Shown here: one piece after another, positions 1 through 8,235 of the stretch
How the letters are laid out: every line of letters starts with the position of its first letter
Position numbering within the stretch: the first letter of the stretch is position 1
Assembly (NCBI RefSeq): GCF_002973525.1
Contig: NZ_PVEN01000020.1
Location: 62,001 to 126,000 of the forward strand
Direction of reading: 5' to 3'
Origin: Paraburkholderia sp. BL21I4N1
GTDB lineage: Bacteria; Pseudomonadota; Gammaproteobacteria; Burkholderiales; Burkholderiaceae
Length of the DNA stretch: 64,000 nucleotides
Notes under the pieces: generated by a model
What the model was told of the DNA's origin: nothing
Seen by the model: the letters and a program-made list of their open reading frames with translations, nothing else
The model's database searches: none
Program-made: the position numbers and the translations under genes

Positions 1-1016
1 TCGTTTTCCTTTTCCCTGAAATAGCGGTGCGTGACGCCTTCCAGCACGATGCTGTCGAACGAGGCCGCGTGCGCGACAGGATCCGTTCGCTCGACGGGCA
101 ACTCCGCATTCACCTGCTCGATGCGTTCGAGTGCCACGCGTGCCGTGCCGAGGTTCGGAATCGCTGAAAGCAGGCTTTCGATCGGCATGATCATGTACAG
201 AAAGATCATTGCGTAGCCGGACATGATGTGCGGCGTCACGGGCAGATAGCGCGCCAGAACGAACAGCACGCAGCCGATAAACGCGAAGAAAACGAAGCTG
301 CCCCAACTCGCCGCGGCGGCATACAGTACGTAGCCGCGCGTGCGCTGTACGCGAACCGCCTCGATGTTGCCGGCCAGCGTGTCGTCGACGAAAGCGCGCA
401 TACGCGCCCGGTGCAGCTTCAGTTCTTTCGCGCCGTCGAAAAGCGCGCGAAAATGATGCACCAGCGCGTCTTCCCGACGTCGCGAACTGCGCAGATGGAA
501 CAGGCCGCGCGTGTGGGCCAGACGAAAACCCGCCGCGCCAATCAGCACGGTGAGCGACGCAAACGCGAGCACCTGCCACGACAGGAAGCCCAGATACACG
601 AGACAACCGGCAATCACCGCACCGTTCATCACGAGTCCAGGCAAACCGACGAACAGCACGACGATCGCGTCGAGATCCTGGGTCAATACGCCCAACGCGC
701 GTGCCGATCCCTGACGTTCAATACTTGCGTAGGGCGCCGTCGAAATCCGCTCGATGGTTCTCATTCGCAGACTCGCCTTGGCGTCCTGGCCGAGACTCAT
801 GAAGAGTGTCTGCGACACCGTCCGCGTAATAAGCACGACGACGCCGATCGCGAAGAAACGCACGCCGAGTTCGACCAGTTGCTCGCGCGGCGACGCGAGC
901 GCCTGATTGATCAGCGCGACCAGCCCCGCGTTGCCGAAACCGCTGACGAGACTCATGGCGATCGCGACGAGCAAGCGCCCGCGCGACCCCTTTATCATTG
1001 ACCAGAGAAGGTGCAT
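1..1016 (-). CDS. cyclic-peptide-type siderophore ABC exporter, N-terminal part (cut by window edge)
   Basis: Reading from the ATG at 1016 gives at least 338 residues with no stop, running off the left edge. The product begins with a short cytoplasmic stretch (MHLLWSMIKGSRGR) and six-helix-type membrane segments, and the visible part ends at the start of the nucleotide-binding domain (VLEGVTHRYFREKEN). This layout fits the fused permease-ATPase cyclic peptide exporters of the PvdE/SyrD group, which move siderophore peptides across the inner membrane. The ATPase motifs themselves lie outside the window. The gene begins 19 bp after the TonB receptor stop, so the two are probably co-transcribed. 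The family call is based on the permease and gene context only. Confidence 0.75.
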   Translation of the reverse strand, partial: MHLLWSMIKGSRGRLLVAIAMSLVSGFGNAGLVALINQALASPREQLVELGVRFFAIGVVVLITRTVSQTLFMSLGQDAKASLRMRTIERISTAPYASIERQGSARALGVLTQDLDAIVVLFVGLPGLVMNGAVIAGCLVYLGFLSWQVLAFASLTVLIGAAGFRLAHTRGLFHLRSSRRREDALVHHFRALFDGAKELKLHRARMRAFVDDTLAGNIEAVRVQRTRGYVLYAAAASWGSFVFFAFIGCVLFVLARYLPVTPHIMSGYAMIFLYMIMPIESLLSAIPNLGTARVALERIEQVNAELPVERTDPVAHAASFDSIVLEGVTHRYFREKEN

Positions 1017-1035
1017 ATCTAACCGTGTACGCCGA

Positions 1036-3207
1036 TTACCATTGATACCTCGCCGTGCCGATCACCGAGCGATCCGAGCCGTAGTAGCACTGCACGCTGT
1101 TCGTGCAATAGGCAATGTACTGACGGTTGAACAGATTGTTGGCGTTGACCGCGAAGCGCCAGTTGCGGACGTCGTAGTGCACCACCGCGTCGACAAGGAA
1201 GTGACTCGGCACCTGGAACGTGTTGCCCGAGTCGCCGTATGTCGTGCCGATATAGCGCGCGCCGCCGCCGAAGCCGAGGCCGCGCAGATTGCCGGCATGC
1301 AGCGTGTAGTCCAGCCAGATCGACGCCATATTGGTGGGGTTGCCCGACGGTGGCCGTTTGTTCAACGACGGATCGTCTGCGCCAGCCGCGGTCACGCGCT
1401 GATTCAGGAACGCATACGACGCGATCAGGTTCAACCCTTCGGTAAGACCGATGCGCGCTTCGGCTTCGAAACCGCGCGATCGTATTTCGCCCGTCTGATT
1501 CGTAAAGCCGGGATGCGCGTCGTCCGACGTTTGGACGTTCTGCTGACGCAGGTCGAACGCGGCCACGGTGAACACCGCGTTATAGCCCTTGGGCTGATAC
1601 TTCACGCCCACTTCATACTGCTTACCGCGAGTCGGCTGGAACGGCGAACCGTCGAAGTTCGCGCCGGCAACCGGCTGAAACGATTTCGCGAAACTCACAT
1701 AGGGAGCAATGCCCGATTCGAATTCGTAGTTCAGCCCCGCGCGCCACGTGAAGGCGTGCTGCTGGCTGAGCGTGCCGACGCCGTCGGTGGTATTCGAATT
1801 GCGGGCCCAGTCCTGGCGAGCGCCGAGCGTCAACGTCCAGCGCTTATAACGCAACTGATCCTGCGCGTAGAGGCCGTACTGCGTTTGCGCGATGTATTGC
1901 TTCGTGCTGTCCGGCACGAAGGCGACGTTGCTGTAGTCAGGCGCGAAAATATCGATCGTGCCCAGCGAAAAACCACGGCTAATGCGATCCATCACGCGCT
2001 GAACGTCGAAACCGAACAGCACGGTGTGATTGACCGCACCTGTGTCGAACTTCGCCTCGGCCTGCGTATCGACGCTGAAGTTCGTCAGGTGCTCGTCGTT
2101 GTTATTGGTGAAGAGGCCGGCGGTGCGTTGGTCGTCGGCCAGTGAGCCGAATAGCGAGTTCTGGTAGTACTGAATGTCCTGGTGCAGATAACGGACATTC
2201 TGGCGGATCTTCCACGTATCGCTGAACGCATGCTCGAACAGATAGCCGATCGAAAACTGCTGGCGCTTGAGGCGGTCGGTATTCGGATCGCCGAGATAGT
2301 CGTGCGACGAAATGTGTCCGTTGATATTCGGCAGGATCGTGCCGGCCGCGGGCACCGGATTGAACAGCCCGCCTTGCGGATCGTACTGATAGCTGCCCAG
2401 CAGCGTAAAGCTCGTGTTCCGGTCGGGACGGAACGTCACCGACGGCGCGATCGCGAGCCGCTGCTCCTTGATGTGATCGGTCTGCGAATCGGCGTCGCGC
2501 GCGAGTCCCGTGACGCGATACAGAATCGTGCCGTCTTTATCGACCGGGCCGCTCAGATCGAACATGCCCTGATAGCGGTTGTCGCTGCCAATCTGCACTT
2601 GCAACTCGTGAAACGGATAGGCGGTGGGTAGTTTGCTCGTCATCAGCACCGCGCCGCCAGGGCTGCCCTGGCCATACAGCACCGAGACCGGTCCGCGCAC
2701 CACGTCGATGCGATCGAGGAAATACGGATCGATTCGCGGCGACGCGTACCAGGTAGTGCGCATCAGGCGCAGGCCATCGAGATACGTATCGCTGTCGAGG
2801 CTAAAGCCGCGAACCGTGATCTGATCGAAGCGCGTGTCGTTGTCTTGAGTCGTGACACCCGGCACGTAGCGGATCGCGGCGTCCAGCGTTTGCGCCGCCT
2901 GCGCGTCCATCTGCTCGCGCGTCACCACGGAAACCGACTGCGGCGTTCGAATCAACGGCGTATCCGTCTTCGAACCAGCGGTGCTGCGCTTCGCGACGTA
3001 GCCGAACGTTTCCTTGTCGTCGCCCGAACCGGCGCTCACCACGACCGCCGGCAGCGTGTTCTTGTCCGCGCCCTCTGCTGCGTTCGCGCCGCCCGTCTGG
3101 GTGGTCTCCCCTGCGCCTTGTGCATGAGCCGCGGCGGCCGCCGTCAGCCACATCGTGGCCATTGCCCAACGCGTTTTTCTCATTCGCTTCGATCCCCGAC
3201 CGCTCAT
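1036..3207 (-). CDS. TonB-dependent ferric-siderophore receptor
   Basis: Outer-membrane receptor of about 723 residues. The precursor has a basic N-terminus (RGSKRMRKTR) and a hydrophobic core ending AAAAAHAQ, a signal peptide. The plug domain follows (TPQSVSVVTREQMDAQ, VTVRGF-like QITVRGFSLDSDTYLDG, DVVRGPVSVLYGQGSPGG), then a beta-barrel ending in a terminal aromatic (TARYQW), as required for barrel assembly. The start at 3207 is preferred because an AAGGG lies nine bases upstream; an ATG at 3231 has no visible ribosome site. It reads with the downstream exporter, and a Fur-like sequence lies upstream, so iron-repressed uptake of a hydroxamate or mixed peptide siderophore is likely. The exact siderophore is unknown. 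Confidence 0.93.
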   Translation of the reverse strand: MSGRGSKRMRKTRWAMATMWLTAAAAAHAQGAGETTQTGGANAAEGADKNTLPAVVVSAGSGDDKETFGYVAKRSTAGSKTDTPLIRTPQSVSVVTREQMDAQAAQTLDAAIRYVPGVTTQDNDTRFDQITVRGFSLDSDTYLDGLRLMRTTWYASPRIDPYFLDRIDVVRGPVSVLYGQGSPGGAVLMTSKLPTAYPFHELQVQIGSDNRYQGMFDLSGPVDKDGTILYRVTGLARDADSQTDHIKEQRLAIAPSVTFRPDRNTSFTLLGSYQYDPQGGLFNPVPAAGTILPNINGHISSHDYLGDPNTDRLKRQQFSIGYLFEHAFSDTWKIRQNVRYLHQDIQYYQNSLFGSLADDQRTAGLFTNNNDEHLTNFSVDTQAEAKFDTGAVNHTVLFGFDVQRVMDRISRGFSLGTIDIFAPDYSNVAFVPDSTKQYIAQTQYGLYAQDQLRYKRWTLTLGARQDWARNSNTTDGVGTLSQQHAFTWRAGLNYEFESGIAPYVSFAKSFQPVAGANFDGSPFQPTRGKQYEVGVKYQPKGYNAVFTVAAFDLRQQNVQTSDDAHPGFTNQTGEIRSRGFEAEARIGLTEGLNLIASYAFLNQRVTAAGADDPSLNKRPPSGNPTNMASIWLDYTLHAGNLRGLGFGGGARYIGTTYGDSGNTFQVPSHFLVDAVVHYDVRNWRFAVNANNLFNRQYIAYCTNSVQCYYGSDRSVIGTARYQW

Positions 3208-3254
3208 TTCCACCATCCCTTCAATTGTCATTATGTCTCATTAAATGCAAGTAC

Positions 3255-3277
3255 GAATGCGAATCGTTACTATTAGT
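3255..3277. promoter_or_regulatory. candidate Fur box between the receptor and AraC gene
   Basis: The stretch GAATGCGAATCGTTACTATT resembles beta-proteobacterial Fur sites, which contain GAATGCGAAT-type hexamer repeats. It sits about 50 bases upstream of the siderophore receptor start. Only partial dyad symmetry is visible, so this is an inference from position and motif. Confidence 0.45.
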
Positions 3278-3399
3278 TATCGCATTGGCTTGCGAAACCG
3301 CAGAAGTCGTGAAAGGATAGCGTCGGTATTGTTGCGCTGTCTTGCCATCAAACATCGCGAAACAGACACTTTTTGGCAGGCTTCAACGAGAGCTTTGAG

Positions 3400-4185
3400 A
3401 TGGATCCAATCTGGCGAGCACAATTCGGCGTCGAATACCGGCGTCAACCGCGACCTGTAATGGCTCGCAGTTCGTCCTATACCAATGGGCAACGCGAAAT
3501 CTGGCACGCGCACGAGCAGGTGCAGTTGTGCTACGCCATGACCGGCGCCGTGCGCGTGCTGACGCCGATGGGCAGCTGGATGCTGCCGCCCATGCGGGCG
3601 ATCTGGTTGCCGCCCGGCGTCGACCACGAAATTCATGCGATCGGCCGCGTCGATACCTATAGCGTGTATCTGGAGCCCGACGCCGCGCCGTGGTTATGGC
3701 CTGCGTGCCGCGTCCTGCTGGTCACGCCGCTGATGCACGAATTGACAACCACGCTGGCCGGAGAGCCGCAAGAATATGCCGCCGACAGCCTCGGCGCGCA
3801 CATCGCGCCTTTGCTGCTCGAACTGTTGCACCGCGCCGATTCGACGACGCAAGGCGGACTGCCGCTACCCAGCGATCGACGGCTCAGAGCGATCTGCAGC
3901 CAGTTGCTGGCCTCGCCCGACAACGACGACACACTCGACGAATGGAGCGAGACCGTCGGCGCGAGCGCGCGGACACTGGCACGTCTGTTCCGGCTGGAGA
4001 CGGGGCTTACCTTCGGACAATGGCGTCAGCAGTTGCGTCTGGTCGAGGCAATGTCGCGCCTGGTGGTCGGCGACTCCGTGGCGAAAGTCGCCGACGATCT
4101 GGGCTATCAGAGCAGCAGCAGTTTTATCGCGATGTTCCGGCGGGAAATGGGCGAAACGCCTCAGCGGTTGCTGAAGCGGAGTTGA
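3400..4185 (+). CDS. AraC-family transcriptional regulator
   Basis: About 261 residues. The N-terminal half is an AraC-type cupin sensor (HAHEQVQLCYAMTG, WMLPPMRAIWLPPGVDHE). The C-terminal ~100 residues form the double helix-turn-helix (ASARTLARLFRLETGLTFGQWRQQLR and DSVAKVADDLGYQSSSSFIAMFRREMGETPQRLL). A TTG at 3373 would add nine residues; the ATG at 3400 is preferred although its ribosome site is weak. It is divergent from the siderophore receptor/exporter pair, which suggests it may activate that pair with the siderophore as ligand, as AraC-type siderophore regulators such as PchR do. That role is inferred from position. Confidence 0.85.
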   Translation: MDPIWRAQFGVEYRRQPRPVMARSSSYTNGQREIWHAHEQVQLCYAMTGAVRVLTPMGSWMLPPMRAIWLPPGVDHEIHAIGRVDTYSVYLEPDAAPWLWPACRVLLVTPLMHELTTTLAGEPQEYAADSLGAHIAPLLLELLHRADSTTQGGLPLPSDRRLRAICSQLLASPDNDDTLDEWSETVGASARTLARLFRLETGLTFGQWRQQLRLVEAMSRLVVGDSVAKVADDLGYQSSSSFIAMFRREMGETPQRLLKRS

Positions 4186-4195
4186 GAGGGAAAGC

Positions 4196-4231
4196 GCAGG
4201 CCGGCGCATTCTCGACGGCCTGCGGTCTTTC
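4196..4231 (+). terminator. hairpin downstream of the AraC gene
   Basis: Eight-base arms GCAGGCCG (4196-4203) and CGGCCTGC (4216-4223) enclose a 12-base loop and are followed by GGTCTTTC. It starts 11 bases after the AraC stop. The T-run is weak. Confidence 0.4.
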
Positions 4232-4252
4232 AGCGCCTCGCCGCGCGATTCG

Positions 4253-4546
4253 ATGACGCCGGGTCGCGGCGTCGGCGCGAACACCGCCCTGCGCGATGCC
4301 GCGCTGCTAGCCGAACGTCTCGACGATGCGCAACGCGACAAACTGTCGGGCCACGACGCGGTAGCGGACTACGAAGCGGAGATGCGCCGTCATGGATTTC
4401 ACGCGGTGGTGAAATCGCGCAAACAGTTCGACGCGCGCAGACGCGAACCACAGCGGAAGAAGCACGGGCGCGTCGAGCGGCGACGCGCCTTTCGATCGGT
4501 ACGAAGAAAGCAGCGCGCCGGGTCCAGGCGTCGCGATGTTTTCTGA
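4253..4546 (+). pseudogene. C-terminal remnant of a FAD-dependent aromatic monooxygenase
   Basis: The frame reads MTPGRGVGANTALRDAALLAERL and then HDAVADYEAEMRRHGFHAVVKS. This matches the FAD-pyrophosphate-side motif (GD-x-H-x-M-x-P-x-G-G-x-G-A-N-x-A-x-x-D-A) and the following helix of PHBH-fold flavin monooxygenases. The N-terminal GxGxxG domain and the conserved Gly-Asp just before this motif are missing, and the frame soon drifts into Arg-rich sequence. It is best read as the decayed 3' end of a monooxygenase gene, not a functional small protein. The stretch 4186-4630 holds nothing else that looks coding. Confidence 0.6.
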
Positions 4547-4630
4547 AAGGAAGGCACGGTAGGATTCGGGCAGGCACGGGTCGCAACGCGACGCGTCAAT
4601 CATGCTTCACCGAAGACATCGAGGATTCAC

Positions 4631-4711
4631 ATGAGTACTTATATCCTGCTGGGCGGTGGGTTCGGACTCGCCCTGCTCATTGCGATCTGGGGAATCTGGC
4701 GACTGAGGTAG
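4631..4711 (+). CDS. 26-residue single-span membrane mini-protein upstream of kup
   Basis: ATG at 4631 is preceded by GAGGA with six-base spacing and opens a 26-codon frame ending TAG at 4709-4711. The product is MSTYILLGGGFGLALLIAIW followed by GIWRLR: one uninterrupted hydrophobic helix with two Arg at the C-terminus, a positive-inside cytoplasmic end. In size and layout it recalls KdpF, the ~29-residue subunit of the Kdp potassium pump, but no sequence identity to KdpF is claimed. It lies about 135 bp upstream of the Kup start in the same direction. It could be a small partner or regulator of Kup, or a translated leader. Expression is not shown by sequence alone. Confidence 0.5.
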   Translation: MSTYILLGGGFGLALLIAIWGIWRLR

Positions 4712-4845
4712 GGTCGCGCACACAGACCACGTCCGGCCCGACCTATCCTTTGCCTCGGCTCGCGAGTCGCACGACCGGCATTCATCGCCGCCCGTCCCAC
4801 CACGCCGATGCATCCGCTGCCTTTTACTCCGCTTACGACCGACCT

Positions 4846-6747
4846 ATGTCCTCCTCCGCGACTTCATCACCCAACGCCCCCGCCAAGGCGGCCGCGCCCA
4901 GCCTCGTACTGGGCGCGATCGGCGTGGTGTTCGGCGATATCGGCACCAGCCCGCTCTATACGCTTCGCGAATGCCTGAAGGCGGCCGGCGGCATCACGCA
5001 GACGAACGTGTTCGGCATCGTGTCGCTGATTCTCTGGGCCATCATCATCGTGGTGACGCTCAAATATGTCACTTTCGTGATGCGTGCCGATAACGACGGC
5101 GAAGGCGGCATACTCGCGCTTACCGCGCTCGCTTCGCGCGTCGCGCCCGAACGGCTGCGGCAAGTGCTGTTGACCCTCGGCGTGTTCGGCGCGGCGATGT
5201 TCTACGGCGATTCGATGATCACGCCGGCCATTTCCGTGATCTCGGCGGTGGAAGGCGTGACGCTGGTCGATCCGCATCTCACCGAGTGGATCGTGCCGAT
5301 CTCGCTCGTGATTCTGACGGGTTTGTTCAAGCTGCAGAAACGCGGCACCGGCGCGGTCGGCAAGGTGTTCGGCCCGATCATGATCGTCTGGTTCATCACC
5401 CTGGCGGCGCTCGGCCTGTCGCATATCATCCCGCACATCGACATTCTGCGGGCCGTCTCGCCGACCTATGCGGTCGCGTTCGTTGCGAATGCACCCACCA
5501 CGGCCTTCATCGTGCTGGGCTCGGTATTTCTCGCGTTGACCGGCGGCGAAGCGCTCTACGCGGACATGGGGCACTTCGGCAAGCGGCCGATCAATCTCGC
5601 CTGGCTGTTTCTCGTGCTGCCGAGCCTCGTGCTGAATTATTTCGGCCAGGCGGCGCTGGTGCTCGACAAACCATCGACGATCGCCCAACCGTTCTTTCAA
5701 TCGGCACCGGGCTGGGCGCTGGTGCCGCTGGTGGTACTGGCCACGGCGGCTACCATCATCGCGTCGCAAGCGGTGATTTCCGGCGCGTTTTCAATGACCA
5801 AGCAGGCCGTACAACTCGGCTTTCTGCCGCGTATTCCCGTTGTTCACACGTCGTCGCACGAGATGGGCCAGGTGTACGTGCCGTTCATCAACATTTCGCT
5901 TTACGCGGCGGTGGTGTTCCTCGTCGTGTTCTTCAAATCGTCGGATAATCTCGCGGCGGCGTACGGGATCGCGGTGGCGTCGACCATGCTGTTGACGACC
6001 CTGCTGATGTATTTCATCACCCACGATCTGTGGAAATGGAGCGCACTGAAAACGGCCGTGGTGATCGTGCCGCTTGCGCTCGTCGACGCCGTGTTCGTGT
6101 CGAGCAACGTCAGCAAGGTCATGGAAGGCGGCTGGTTCCCGCTGCTGGCGGGCGGCCTGTTGTTCACCGTCATGACCACCTGGCACAAGGGGCGCGAAAC
6201 GCTCATGGAGCGGATGAGAAGCGACAACCTTCCGCTCGCGAGCCTGATTCACTCGCTATGCGAAGGCGCGCATTCGCCGCCGCGCACCAACGGCACCGCG
6301 GTGTTTCCCGGCGGCGTCGCCGGCATGGCGCCCAGCGCATTTCTGCACAACCTGAAGCACAACGGCGTCATGCATCAGTTCAACATCTTCATGGCCGGTA
6401 CGACCGACAACGTGCCTCACGTGCCGGACGAACAGAAGGCGGTGGTCGAGGATCTGGGACATGGCTGCTACTCGGTCGTCGTCCGTCATGGCTTCACCGA
6501 GATTCCCAACGTGCCGCGCGTGCTGGAGTTCGTGCAGAAACAGATTCCGGACTGGCACTACGAGCCCGCCGACACGTCGTTCTTCCTCGCTCGCGATACG
6601 GTGCTGGCGACCGGCGAGAGCAAGGCGATGTCGTTGTGGCGCGAGAAGCTGTTCGCGTTCCTCGCGAGGAACGGAGCGCAGGCGGCCGAATATTACAGCC
6701 TGCCCGCGAATCGCGTGGTGGAAATGGGCGGTCAGATCAATATCTGA
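4846..6747 (+). CDS. kup: Kup family low-affinity potassium transporter
   Basis: Inner-membrane K+ uptake protein of 633 residues, close to the usual Kup length. The N-terminal signature LGAIGVVFGDIGTSPLYTLRE is present, followed by about twelve hydrophobic segments through residue ~440 (for example YADMGHFGKRPINLAW and SGAFSMTKQAVQLGFLPR) and a soluble C-terminal domain of about 190 residues. The ATG at 4846 (MSSSATSS) gives the family-typical N-terminus; a frame open back to 4750 would add an unlikely Arg/His-rich leader. It is preceded by the membrane mini-protein and followed by a strong hairpin, so it is probably expressed alone or with the mini-protein. Confidence 0.95.
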   Translation: MSSSATSSPNAPAKAAAPSLVLGAIGVVFGDIGTSPLYTLRECLKAAGGITQTNVFGIVSLILWAIIIVVTLKYVTFVMRADNDGEGGILALTALASRVAPERLRQVLLTLGVFGAAMFYGDSMITPAISVISAVEGVTLVDPHLTEWIVPISLVILTGLFKLQKRGTGAVGKVFGPIMIVWFITLAALGLSHIIPHIDILRAVSPTYAVAFVANAPTTAFIVLGSVFLALTGGEALYADMGHFGKRPINLAWLFLVLPSLVLNYFGQAALVLDKPSTIAQPFFQSAPGWALVPLVVLATAATIIASQAVISGAFSMTKQAVQLGFLPRIPVVHTSSHEMGQVYVPFINISLYAAVVFLVVFFKSSDNLAAAYGIAVASTMLLTTLLMYFITHDLWKWSALKTAVVIVPLALVDAVFVSSNVSKVMEGGWFPLLAGGLLFTVMTTWHKGRETLMERMRSDNLPLASLIHSLCEGAHSPPRTNGTAVFPGGVAGMAPSAFLHNLKHNGVMHQFNIFMAGTTDNVPHVPDEQKAVVEDLGHGCYSVVVRHGFTEIPNVPRVLEFVQKQIPDWHYEPADTSFFLARDTVLATGESKAMSLWREKLFAFLARNGAQAAEYYSLPANRVVEMGGQINI

Positions 6748-6752
6748 TGCAC

Positions 6753-6776
6753 CGGCACGGGCGTCGCCCCGTGCCG
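6753..6776. terminator. hairpin between kup and the convergent Ser-rich gene
   Basis: Nine-base perfect arms CGGCACGGG (6753-6761) and CCCGTGCCG (6768-6776) with a six-base loop, beginning six bases after the kup stop codon. There is no clear T-run on either strand, so termination efficiency is uncertain. Confidence 0.5.
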
Positions 6777-6832
6777 ACTGCTCGAGTCAACCATGCGGTG
6801 AGCGGTGACGACATGCGGCGTGAGAGAACGAC

Positions 6833-7567
6833 TCACGCCTCTGTATCGATCATGCCGGTCGTCTTGCCGGAGGCGAGCATCAGTTGAGCTAGCTCGGAGG
6901 TGGCCATTTCGATCGCGGAATTGATCGTCGACACCTGACTCGCCAGGCTGCTCACCCGAACTTCCTGGGCGCTGACCTGAACGTCGTCGCCGGCCGATTG
7001 CGCCGAACTGCTGGCTTGGCGCGAATGTTTGGCCTGCGCCGTCTGCGTAGAGGCGTCGGCTGAAACGCCACTGCCGGATTGCGTGCCCGCGATCGCCTGA
7101 CTGCCCTGCGATTGCGCTTGCGAGCCGTGCGCTGACCGTGTTTGCGCTCCCTGCGCTTGCGACATTTGCGACTCCACCGCCACGAGTTGCGCCTGCAGTC
7201 TCTGGATCAGTTGCGTGAGTTGCTGCATTTCGAATTCAGTGGCACTCGAACTGCTGGACGCACCGCCGCCACCGCCTCCGCCCCCACCCTTACCGCCTTT
7301 CCCTTTGGCGTGAGTGGTCGAACTGCTGCTACTGCTACTCGACGAACCCGAGGCCGCCGAGGTCGACGTCGAGTTACCGGACTGCGAGCCGGACGAGCTG
7401 GCAGAGCCCGAGGAACCCGACGAAGCAGCGGACGTGGAATTGGAAGTGGAACCCGCCACGTCGGAACCCGCAGCCCCTGAAGCGGCCGCGGTCGTCGTAG
7501 TCGTCGCGGCCGTGCCGCCGCCGTTGGTTTGCCACGTGTTGAGGCTGGTCGCGCTGGTGATCTGCAT
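6833..7567 (-). CDS. low-complexity Ser/Gly/Thr-rich protein with Gln-rich helical C-terminus
   Basis: 244 residues, unknown function. The start at 7567 (MQITSATS) has an ideal AAGGAGGT seven bases upstream; a GTG six bases earlier is also in frame. Residues ~15-95 are nearly all Ser, Gly, Thr and Ala, followed by a Lys/Gly linker with nine consecutive Gly. Then comes a predicted coiled coil (EMQQLTQLIQRLQAQLVAVE), a Ser/Gln-rich stretch and a second helix (VSTINSAIEMATSELAQLML). No signal peptide is seen. The central coiled coil loosely recalls FlxA-like proteins, which have Ser-rich leaders and a Gln-rich helix; that link is tentative. The perfect ribosome site argues for high expression. 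Confidence 0.7.
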   Translation of the reverse strand: MQITSATSLNTWQTNGGGTAATTTTTAAASGAAGSDVAGSTSNSTSAASSGSSGSASSSGSQSGNSTSTSAASGSSSSSSSSSTTHAKGKGGKGGGGGGGGGASSSSSATEFEMQQLTQLIQRLQAQLVAVESQMSQAQGAQTRSAHGSQAQSQGSQAIAGTQSGSGVSADASTQTAQAKHSRQASSSAQSAGDDVQVSAQEVRVSSLASQVSTINSAIEMATSELAQLMLASGKTTGMIDTEA

Positions 7568-7671
7568 CAGCACACCTCCTTTGAACAGGTCGATTCGTCG
7601 GGAATAGGCAAGCCCGACGGACTGCCTCTCAATGCATAACGGCAGCGCGCGGCAGAAACTTTAGCGCTGTT

Positions 7672-7923
7672 TCAGCGATCTCCGCGCAGCCACGGTTTGT
7701 CCTCGGCACGCCGCGCATTCTTTTTCGACGAAGGCCAGACGGCCGCGATCAACCCGGCGATCAGGCCGAGTAACCCGACGAAGGCCATCAGGCCACCGCC
7801 GATGTAAGGCGTCAGCGCCGCGCCGAAGGAGTTGGCCGCGCCCAGAAACAGCAGACCGACGATCAGCGCGATGCATCCCCCGATGCCCCACACGGCCGCT
7901 GCCACGGCACAAAATCGACTCAT
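7672..7923 (-). CDS. small two-span membrane protein
   Basis: 83 residues from the ATG at 7923, with AGGGT upstream. Two hydrophobic segments are visible (FCAVAAAVWGIGGCIALIVG and LTPYIGGGLMAFVGLLGLIA), then a charged tail (SSKKNARRAEDKPWLRGDR) that should face the cytoplasm. A frame open back to 8079 would add 52 residues without membrane or homology logic. Function unknown. Confidence 0.7.
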   Translation of the reverse strand: MSRFCAVAAAVWGIGGCIALIVGLLFLGAANSFGAALTPYIGGGLMAFVGLLGLIAGLIAAVWPSSKKNARRAEDKPWLRGDR

Positions 7924-8235
7924 TGTGACCCTGAGAAATGAATGGATCGTTGCGATGGTGTACGTGGACCGGTGCGGGCAATCCAAGCCTCGCACGCGAA
8001 CGACCCGATGCAACTCAACCCGATAGTTTGCGTGGATTGTACCTGGTGTAAAAAAGGCGCCGCCGCCGGCTTCGTTCAACGTCGATGGGCTCCACGGTTC
8101 GGCCGCGAATTCCGTTAAGAAGAATTAAGCATTCTGAAGTTCAACACAGGCGGTCGCGCCGTAGGATTCAACCCGTGATGTCGCATGACGCACACGGGCA
8201 ACTCATCCCATTCACATCAAGGAGAGCGTCACACC
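7924..8235. other. 312-bp divergent intergenic region
   Basis: Separates the small membrane protein gene from the hydrolase gene and should contain both promoters. I see no convincing operator or RNA element; an A/T-richer stretch (AAGAAGAATTAAGCATTCTG) near 8119-8138 is the most promoter-like part. Confidence 0.4.

Noticed and set aside
907-2145. Long plus-strand frame of 412 codons opposite the TonB receptor
   Set aside because: It is an antisense shadow in high-GC DNA: Arg/Val/Ala-rich with no domain, no ribosome site, and the minus strand encodes a complete receptor.
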